NCBI GenBank assembly: GCA_025677825.1
Contig: JAIXMO010000154.1
Coordinates: forward strand, 1 to 10,753
Direction of reading: 5' to 3'
Length of the DNA stretch: 10,753 nucleotides
From: Helicostylum pulchrum
Taxonomy: Eukaryota > Mucoromycota > Mucoromycetes > Mucorales > Mucoraceae
Part shown: one piece after another, positions 5,597 through 10,753 of the stretch
Position numbering within the stretch: the stretch's first letter is position 1
Layout: every line of letters begins with the position of its first letter
Position numbers and translations under genes: made by a program
Notes under the pieces: model-generated
Database searches by the model: none
Told to the model about the DNA's origin: nothing
What the model saw: the letters and a program-made list of their open reading frames with translations, nothing else

Positions 5597-7885
5597 CTAT
5601 TTATCACAATCCTGCCAAATTTGTAGTTGCTCAGCTACTTTCTCCTTATATGCTAAAGGAAGACTATAACTTTTACGATAAGCAATACAACCAGGTTTGG
5701 TTTCAAGGTATACAATAGCTCCAGGTAGTGTACAGTAAGTGTTTTTAACATCAATATTCTTATTAGCAAGAAGTACAGGCTCTAATAACTTTTCCATTTC
5801 AATTCTTTCTTCTATAGTGCCATAAGGACTGTTATTAGGTTCAGAAATAGAAGGATCAATAGGGGGATCGGAAAAAGGGTTATCAGCTGCAAGTTCTGTA
5901 TGACTAAGTGCTAAACCAGTAATACCAATGTTAAGTTTACTTATTAAATCAAGTCCAATCAATATAGGTATGGTACTGTTATTTTTACTTGTAAAGAAAG
6001 AAAAAATCTCGAAATTGTGTTTTAAAACCTTTTTATTATAATAGATGTTTAAAATTGTAGAACCAGATCTGTTAACTACTGCTTCTGAATGGCCAAGTTG
6101 GATAGTACCTTTGGAAGGAACTACCTTGATATCACCACCCAAAAAAGTCGAAAAAGAAGGAGACACCATGCTAAAAGTAGCACCAGTATCAACAATGGCA
6201 TACGTTTTAATATTCTGAATAATAATAGGAATTATGATCATGTTAGACTTATTTTCTGGTAAAGAACTAAATACGTTATGATACTTACAATTCTGGGCTT
6301 GGATATCCATGATGACATCTTCATCATCAGCAATGGATAATTCCTGTATATCCGCAGTGGCGTCAGCAACACCAGCATTGTATGCTGCCTGTAATTCAGC
6401 ACGCGAAGTCGTAACCGAAACAGAAGAGACAGCAGAAGGAACAAAAGGAACAGAAGGAACAGAAGGAACAGAAGGAACAGCAGAAGAAGCATTGGCAGGG
6501 CCAACAACATTGCTACCTTGTTGCAAGGTCATCGCACCAAAGTTATACTCTTGATTAGTATTAGGAGGAGACGTACGTTTTGCAGTGGCACACTCGTGAC
6601 GAGGGTTCCAACCGGCGACACCACAGCCATGGCAATATTTCACCCGGGGTTTCACATTGGTACCAGCAGCAGCAGCAGCACGACATTCACTAGTATTGTG
6701 AGACTTAGCCTTGTGGAAGGTACAATACTTGTCAGTTGGTTGGGGCACAACAGAAACAGCAGCAGAAGAGGAAGATTCACCAGTAGTGGTACCAGTGGGC
6801 GCAGCAGCACGAGCGAGATTGACAGCATGTCTAGATCTATTCGAAGATCTGTGTACAGCATCATTTTGGTCAATGTGCATAGCAGCACGCTTAGGAGCAC
6901 GAGGAGGCATCAAAGGGGCAACCATGGTATTAGCACGCATAGTAAACAAAGTACTGTTTTGCAATCGGCGGGCCAAATCTGAAAGAACTTCAATATCTTG
7001 TCGCTTGTATTCAGGAAGATTGACAATAGCAACGTTGATATATTCAGCAACCTTTCGAGGCAAAGCAAGAAGAAAACGTTCGATTAATAATGAATTGGGT
7101 AATACTTGATCTACCGCACGGCGTCTCAAACTATTGAATCTATCAATGAACGATTCGAGGTTCTCGCCTTCATACATCATAATACTGTTTAATTCCCTAG
7201 CACAGTTGTTACGTTCTTCCTGCACGTTAAGACCATAGCGATCTTGCATGGCAGTGGAGAACTGAATCCAAGAAGGATCTTGTTGGTACAATTTTCTAAA
7301 TTGTGTCACAAAATCTTCAAACCAAAGACGAATAGTTCCAGCAAGAAGAGGAGGTAATACCCGAAGATAATTAGCATCCAAATCTAAGTTATGACTAATC
7401 ATAACATCAGTAAAATTCATGATGCAAGTGTTTACATCCACGAAAACAGGAGCACCTGGTACAGAGACCTGGTTTTCCCATTGAAACAGAGGAAGATTAC
7501 GAGGTACTACATTCGACAACTTGGCACCTGCAAGTGTACTGCCGGCCGTAGCCTGAATCAACTTCTGAGCCCTACCGAGCTGATCTAAATCCCCCATTTT
7601 TTTACTTACTTTTTCACGGTAACTTCTTAATTCATCAGTAGTACCATTACTAGAAGCAATAAGAGCATACAATGAAACAATTTCTTCATGGAGTAAGGAA
7701 ATACTGACTTGCAAACCAGCAGCAGGGTCAGAACCAGCACCACGAGGAAGACAGACAGGAGCCTTAGGACTAGCAACAGGAGTAGAACTAACATTGGGAG
7801 CAGTTTCGGCAGAAAATTCAACATCTTCCATTCTAGTAGCAGGAGGAGCAACAGGACCGATAAAGTTTTGAGTAGGAATAGACAT
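5597..7885 (-). CDS. gag-pol: Gag-protease polyprotein with truncated RT start (element B)
   Basis: The start chosen is ATG at 7885 (MSIPTQNF). The frame is open to 7960, but those 25 residues are Phe/Leu-rich translation of the AT-rich leader. In the 762-residue product, a coiled-coil-prone stretch lies near 60-110 and a retrotransposon Gag core near 175-290 (IRLWFEDFV to LIERFLLALP). Two zinc-knuckle-like motifs follow: CTFHKAKSHNTSEC (388-401, His in place of the second Cys) and CHGCGVAGWNPRHEC (418-432). VPS repeats lie at 470-484. The aspartyl protease has IVDTGATFS (Asp 566, codon at 6190) and ILIGLDLI (641-648). The RT lead-in starts near 715 (TLPGAIVYLETKPG) and breaks at residue 759, where A's LTR begins and supplies the stop. 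Gag would form the particle and bind RNA; the protease would mature it. Confidence 0.93.
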   Translation of the reverse strand: MSIPTQNFIGPVAPPATRMEDVEFSAETAPNVSSTPVASPKAPVCLPRGAGSDPAAGLQVSISLLHEEIVSLYALIASSNGTTDELRSYREKVSKKMGDLDQLGRAQKLIQATAGSTLAGAKLSNVVPRNLPLFQWENQVSVPGAPVFVDVNTCIMNFTDVMISHNLDLDANYLRVLPPLLAGTIRLWFEDFVTQFRKLYQQDPSWIQFSTAMQDRYGLNVQEERNNCARELNSIMMYEGENLESFIDRFNSLRRRAVDQVLPNSLLIERFLLALPRKVAEYINVAIVNLPEYKRQDIEVLSDLARRLQNSTLFTMRANTMVAPLMPPRAPKRAAMHIDQNDAVHRSSNRSRHAVNLARAAAPTGTTTGESSSSAAVSVVPQPTDKYCTFHKAKSHNTSECRAAAAAGTNVKPRVKYCHGCGVAGWNPRHECATAKRTSPPNTNQEYNFGAMTLQQGSNVVGPANASSAVPSVPSVPSVPFVPSAVSSVSVTTSRAELQAAYNAGVADATADIQELSIADDEDVIMDIQAQNCKYHNVFSSLPENKSNMIIIPIIIQNIKTYAIVDTGATFSMVSPSFSTFLGGDIKVVPSKGTIQLGHSEAVVNRSGSTILNIYYNKKVLKHNFEIFSFFTSKNNSTIPILIGLDLISKLNIGITGLALSHTELAADNPFSDPPIDPSISEPNNSPYGTIEERIEMEKLLEPVLLANKNIDVKNTYCTLPGAIVYLETKPGCIAYRKSYSLPLAYKEKVAEQLQIWQDCDK
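6434..6478. repeat. 9-bp tandem repeat inside gag of element B
   Basis: Five units of AGAAGGAAC (one with a single change) encode VPS tripeptides on the minus strand, in the linker between the zinc-knuckle region and the protease. Because the unit is nine bases, length changes keep the frame. Confidence 0.85.
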
Positions 7886-8083
7886 GGTAAGTGGAAATAA
7901 TAAATTTTTTTTAAAAGAGAGAGAAAAAAAATAAAGGATAAATTTCAAAAAATAAAACAACAGGAATTAGAATTGATAAAAAAAAATATGATATTTAAAG
8001 AATAAATATCAAAAATAAAAATTAAACAGAAAGATTATCAGACTTGAAATGATTGTTTTTTATTTAATGGAAATTATGGGTCC

Positions 8084-8092
8084 TTATATATA
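8084..8092 (-). promoter_or_regulatory. TATA box for element B
   Basis: TATATATAA on the minus strand lies about 200 bp before the gag ATG and downstream of the tandem repeats. It is the only good TATA candidate in a sensible place, though AT-richness makes chance matches likely. Confidence 0.45.
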
Positions 8093-8128
8093 CTTTTCAG
8101 AATATAAATAAGACATTGAAGGAACATT

Positions 8129-8176
8129 AATTGATGGTGGGAAAAATAAGTGAGTTGATGGTGAGGAAAATAAGTG
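8129..8176. repeat. Two 24-bp tandem repeats in element B U3
   Basis: Units 8129-8152 and 8153-8176 match at 21 of 24 positions (TTGATGGTG...AATAAGTG). A degraded third unit may follow to about 8201. They lie 40-90 bp upstream of the TATA box, an enhancer-like position. Confidence 0.8.
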
Positions 8177-8227
8177 AATATAATGTGGGAAAATATGAAT
8201 GAATAAGCTTTGAAGACAAAGTGCTTC

Positions 8228-8333
8228 TTGTATCACTTTTTAGAAGAATAACTGTTTGTAGATTATTGTACTACTTCAGTACAATGAACTGTTTGTAGGT
8301 TATTGTATCACTTGAAGAAATAAACTGTTACAC
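8228..8333. repeat. Three ~37-bp tandem repeats in element B U3
   Basis: Units begin with TTGTA at 8228, 8266 and 8303 (spacing 38 and 37). They share TTGTA-CACTT, GAA and AACTGTTTGTAG blocks; the third is incomplete. As with the 24-bp pair, the position suggests repeated activator sites; the binding factor is unknown. Confidence 0.75.
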
Positions 8334-8437
8334 TATATTTCTTCATTAAATTTATATAGTCGATAAGAAGTATACAGATCCAAATACCAAATAGATAATA
8401 TTATATTGTTATATAGCCTTTGTGTATAAAGGTATAT

Positions 8438-9475
8438 CTAAATTATATATCTGTATAGTACGTGAATACAACAAAGAGACAACACATCCAAGAGCTCGCT
8501 ATCGGTTATCCAACCCAAACTAATGAAAGAACGGCCAACAGGTTGCACTTGATGGGACTTGGTACGGTGAAGGAAAGTCAATGCACTTAAACAACGGTTG
8601 GCATGGAGCTCCATAGCTTTAGTAGCGCGACCATCCTCGGTATAGGACAAGTACTTGGGGTCACCAAGATGCTTAGGATCCAAGACATCAAAAGAATCAA
8701 GAGTCTTGCCACCAATACTAACCATGGTAGCGGTAAAGGACTTGACATATTGAATATGCAAAAGCACGCCAATAGTACCAGCAGCAGGGAAGATGATATC
8801 AAGAACACGACTTGTATCAACACCAATCTTACGGAGACGAGACCGGACTTCAATTCTTGTCAACTTACGAGAACGAGGTATGTAAACATACGTGAAACCT
8901 TGAGGACCAGACGATTGTTCCAAAAATGGTCGACCGAAAGCAACCTTTTTCTTCAGGGACAAAGGTTTTTTAGCAGGAGGATTCTTAGCAGAAGAAGAAA
9001 CAACTTGAGCCATAGTCTTCTTGGGAGCAGGAACAGTTGACTTGATGGCACCGGCCCATTTACTACCATTCGATGATAAATCACGAGAGACCAGAGCAGG
9101 AAAAGAGGCTTCAGCGACCATGTCAAAATCAACATCTTCATGAACTACGTTCAAGTCAGATGCAGGACTATGATTAGGACTACGGGCGAGGCGACTTTCA
9201 AGCAAAGCAATCTTATCTTGAGCATTTTGAAGAGACTGTTTAAGTTGCAAGTTTTCAGCGGTTAAACTCTCGAGAGAGAATAAGCGATATTCTTGATCAT
9301 TTAAACGGGAAGACATTTCACGGACTTGTTTTTGGATACCAAGGACCCATTCAGGCATATCACTATGTACAGACAAAACAGTGGAAGAAGATTCTTGAGT
9401 ACTAGGAAATACATCCGAGAATTGGGAAGTGATAACCTGACCATTTGGCATAGATTCCTGGGAGTCACATACCAT
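8438..9475 (-). CDS. LINE-type ORF1 / Gag-like nucleic-acid-binding protein (3' end replaced by element B sequence)
   Basis: The 345-residue frame starts at ATG 9475 (MVCDSQESMP). Residues ~41-98 form a heptad-like coiled coil (VREMSSRLNDQEYRLFSLESL...). Residues ~150-182 are basic (PKKTMAQVV, PPAKKPLSLKKK). Residues ~190-330 look like a folded RNA-binding part (FTYVYIPRSRK, VRSRLRKIGVDTSRVLDIIFP, GWITDSELLD). Coiled coil, basic linker and RNA-binding fold is the layout of non-LTR retrotransposon ORF1 proteins, and I recall similar proteins beside LINEs in Mucoromycota. The last ~13 residues (from VLSLCC) are probably read from the LTR of B. No endonuclease-RT ORF2 is in the window; it should lie beyond B. 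Identity as LINE ORF1 is likely but not proven. Confidence 0.7.
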   Translation of the reverse strand: MVCDSQESMPNGQVITSQFSDVFPSTQESSSTVLSVHSDMPEWVLGIQKQVREMSSRLNDQEYRLFSLESLTAENLQLKQSLQNAQDKIALLESRLARSPNHSPASDLNVVHEDVDFDMVAEASFPALVSRDLSSNGSKWAGAIKSTVPAPKKTMAQVVSSSAKNPPAKKPLSLKKKVAFGRPFLEQSSGPQGFTYVYIPRSRKLTRIEVRSRLRKIGVDTSRVLDIIFPAAGTIGVLLHIQYVKSFTATMVSIGGKTLDSFDVLDPKHLGDPKYLSYTEDGRATKAMELHANRCLSALTFLHRTKSHQVQPVGRSFISLGWITDSELLDVLSLCCIHVLYRYII

Positions 9476-9720
9476 GGATTGGGTTGAGTTCGATTTAGGA
9501 GAAATGTTTTTCGGAAAATAGATTTGTAGGTTGGTATAGTTTCATAGGAGTATCATAGAATAATAGGTAGAATTATATTAATATTTAATCAAAACTTCTT
9601 ATATAATCGTGATTTAATGCTTTTTCTTAAAATTTAAAACATTTGTATATTTAGTACTAAATTATAGTCTATAAATCAATCTTGGTGTCCTGATTTTGTA
9701 AGTTAGTAATAAATCTAACA
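9476..9720 (-). other. Probable 5' untranslated region of the LINE ORF1, no gene seen
   Basis: This AT-rich stretch has stops in all frames. On the minus strand a perfect TACTAAC (9708 to 9702) followed by CAG 12 bases later resembles the end of a fungal intron, but no convincing 5' splice site could be paired with it. Confidence 0.4.
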
Positions 9721-9891
9721 TTAAGAAATCATTTCTCTAGACTGTTGCGAAAGAAGCGTCTTGTTCGCAGCTTCAGAAAGCTTTTTCGCGCGAGTCTGTT
9801 GAGTGCCTGGAACCATAATAGGAGTAGATTTAAATTTGGTACCTGAGACTGGTTTATTTTTAATGTTTGATTTTGTGGTGTTCATAGTCAT
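9721..9891 (-). CDS. Small open frame, 56 residues, unknown function
   Basis: ATG at 9891 (a second in-frame ATG at 9885) runs to TAA at 9721. The product is basic and polar (MTMNTTKSNIKNKPVSG at its start, TRAKKLSEAANKTLLSQQ near its end), with no membrane segment and no family I recognise. Its local composition is less AT-rich than its flanks, and it lies on the same strand as the LINE ORF1, 245 bp upstream. It might be an upstream frame or 5' exon of the LINE, a relic, or chance. Confidence 0.35.
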   Translation of the reverse strand: MTMNTTKSNIKNKPVSGTKFKSTPIMVPGTQQTRAKKLSEAANKTLLSQQSREMIS

Positions 9892-10209
9892 AAATAAAAA
9901 AAAGTGTTGTTATTCTTCAAAAATCGACGTTATCGCCAGTTATGAAAGATGTGTTGATGTGAAAAACTTTTAAGTAGAACCGTTAAATGCGCAACAAAAA
10001 GGAGCAAATTCTATTAAAGTTTGACACGAATCGGAGTTGAACGTCTTCGGAGATGGAGGAATTCCTTGAAGATGGAGTAAACTTTGACAGTGAATAACTT
10101 GATGGGAAGTAGTTGGATTTGAAATATTTTTTTAGATTCGGATTCAGCAAGTTGAGAGCAATTAAAGACTTTTTTTTCAAATTGACGAGGGTCTTGTGAA
10201 AAAAACTCA
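9892..10209. other. No gene recognised
   Basis: Open frames of 78-90 codons on the minus strand overlap each other and the neighbouring inverted repeat. They have Phe/Ser/Lys-rich translations with no recognisable motif, so I do not call them. No RNA gene is visible. Confidence 0.5.
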
Positions 10210-10493
10210 CTACAAACAAAAAGTACGGAAAATTTACGGGATTCTATACGGGCGTTTTGGAATATCCCGTAGAAACCACCGTACACGGGATTTTAGGAAA
10301 TTTCCGCAATACGGGATTTTTTACGGGAGTTTTGGAAAATCCCGTAGATTTCTGTATACGGTGGTTTTAGAAACGCCCGTAAGTTTTCCGTATACGTTTG
10401 TCGCTGCGGATCCCGTTAGATTTTTGTTACGGGAGTTCCTGCGTTTTCCGTAAATTTTCCGTATAAAATATACGCGTTTTCCGTACTTTGTAG
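10210..10493. repeat. 284-bp foldback element of nested ACGGG/CCCGT inverted repeats
   Basis: The outer ends are CTACAAA...AGTACGGAAAA and its inverse TTTTCCGTACTTTGTAG. Inside, TACGGAAAATTTACGG (10224-10239) pairs perfectly with 10448-10463. Further nested pairs are ACGGGCGTTT with AAACGCCCGT, AAACCACCGTA with TACGGTGGTTT, and several TACGGGA with TCCCGTA. The GC-richer words stand out from the AT-rich flanks. A folded strand would form one long branched hairpin. It is most likely a foldback or MITE-type repeat family; no protein is encoded. Confidence 0.85.
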
Positions 10494-10753
10494 CTATCGT
10501 ATTGGTTCCATTTATTGACTTAAGACCTTATTATTGGCAAATTGGTTTTTAGAAAAAGCTTTATACGATTATTATTCGCTTAAAAAGACGTGATTTTATG
10601 GTTTAAATTACTTTTTTATTGGTTAAATTATAGATGATATTTATTCTAGATGATACTATTCCCCATCCCCCAAAAAAAACCCCTGCCATTATAGCGAGCC
10701 ACAACTGCTGATACTACGCGGATAGCAGTAATAATAGGATACAATATAGAAAA
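10494..10753. other. No feature recognised
   Basis: This is AT-rich sequence with one C-rich/A-rich patch near 10660-10683 (CCCCATCCCCC, then A8 and CCCC). Read on the minus strand the patch is G-rich and faintly resembles a polypurine tract, but no LTR can be tied to it. Confidence 0.4.

Larger units (their letters stand above)
1..5608 (+). mobile_element. Ty3/gypsy chromovirus, element A (3' part, open at left edge)
   Basis: The order protease end, reverse transcriptase, RNase H, integrase, chromodomain, polypurine tract and LTR is the Ty3/gypsy order, and the C-terminal chromodomain places it among chromoviruses. The 5' LTR, gag and protease active site lie left of the window. Three kinds of damage or oddity are visible: a 1507-bp DNA element in pol, a one-base frameshift in the integrase, and a 59-nt A tract after the stop. 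Its LTR ends where the minus-strand element B begins, in the middle of B's pol frame, so A most likely inserted into B in the opposite orientation. Only one LTR is visible, so insertion age cannot be judged here. Confidence 0.9.
5313..5608 (+). repeat. 3' LTR of element A (about 296 bp)
   Basis: The segment starts TGTGGTA just after the polypurine tract and ends TATCACA, giving a TG...CA pair whose seven-base ends match at six positions when inverted. Inside it, in order, are a TATA box, a hairpin and an AATAAA signal, as expected for U3, R and U5. The right end is supported independently: element B's coding homology stops at 5609. The last few codons and stop of B's frame (CDK, TAG at 5597-5599) are LTR sequence. 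The 5' partner LTR lies outside the window, so the borders are inferred from one copy. Confidence 0.8.
5609..8486 (-). mobile_element. Second Ty3/gypsy element, element B (5' part, cut by element A)
   Basis: On the minus strand an LTR/leader region, gag, protease and the first residues of the RT region follow in Ty3/gypsy order. Coding stops at A's LTR end. The protease and RT-start segments align with those of element A but share only a minority of residues, so B belongs to a different family rather than being an inverted copy of A. The remainder (RT, RNase H, integrase, 3' LTR) should lie beyond A's other end, left of the window. The right border near 8486 is approximate. Confidence 0.8.
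7886..8486 (-). promoter_or_regulatory. Probable 5' LTR and leader of element B
   Basis: This 600-bp non-coding stretch lies between gag and the broken LINE frame, where the 5' LTR must be. It has a TATA box and tandem repeats typical of a promoter, and a pyrimidine-rich leader just before the gag ATG. The outer edge is placed at TGTGTTGTC read from 8486 (or TGTTGTC from 8484), where LINE-like coding stops. The inner edge is unclear; ends at about 7974 (reading ...TTATCA) or 8054 (reading ...AAAACA) are possible. No TGG suited to a tRNA 3'-end primer site occurs between 8378 and the gag start, so self-priming as in the Tf1/sushi group is conceivable. Confidence 0.5.

Noticed and set aside
6309..7109. 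Plus-strand open frames of 81-154 codons opposite gag
   Set aside because: They overlap one another and the strongly supported minus-strand gag, and their translations are low-complexity reflections of its codons.
7627..7900. Leu-rich minus-strand and Arg/Ser-rich plus-strand open frames at the gag start
   Set aside because: They are other-frame shadows of the gag N terminus with no motif.
10014..10453. Open frames of 78-90 codons on both strands across the foldback repeat
   Set aside because: They overlap each other and the inverted repeat; the translations follow the repeated ACGGG words rather than any protein pattern.
10660..10690. G-rich patch on the minus strand as a possible polypurine tract of another LTR element
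   Set aside because: No LTR-like TG...CA segment, TATA box or coding remnant could be tied to it.

Overview
The window is AT-rich eukaryotic DNA made almost entirely of transposable elements. No host gene, tRNA or rRNA is recognisable. The element types (Ty3/gypsy chromoviruses, a coiled-coil LINE ORF1 and a CACTA-like DNA element) and the compact AT-rich coding fit a fungus. My best guess, from the style of the Gag and ORF1 proteins, is an early-diverging lineage such as Mucoromycota. That placement is inference, not proof.

The layout reads as a nest of insertions. (1) Positions 1-5608, plus strand: the 3' part of a chromovirus (element A), with protease end, reverse transcriptase, RNase H, integrase, chromodomain, polypurine tract and a 296-bp 3' LTR. 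(2) Positions 2108-3614: a 1507-bp non-coding DNA element with CACTA-type ends, inserted in A's pol gene and flanked by a TAT duplication. Pol reads in one frame on the two sides if the element and one TAT are discounted. (3) Positions 5609 to about 8486, minus strand: the 5' part of a second, clearly different Ty3/gypsy element (element B), with a probable LTR/leader, gag, protease and the first residues of the RT region. It is cut off exactly where A's LTR ends. (4) Positions of about 8487-9475, minus strand: a LINE-type ORF1 whose end runs into the start of B. The simplest history is LINE first, then B into the LINE, then A into B, then the CACTA element into A. The missing parts (A's 5' half, B's 3' half, the LINE ORF2) should lie to the left of position 1.

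The right flank holds a 56-codon open frame of unknown status (9721-9891) and a striking 284-bp multi-level inverted repeat built from ACGGG/CCCGT words (10210-10493). The remaining sequence shows nothing I can support.

Element A is inactive as it stands: pol is split by the DNA element and shifted by one base in an A8 run within the integrase. A 59-nt A tract abuts its stop codon. Element B's gag-protease frame is still open, so its only visible damage is the insertion of A.
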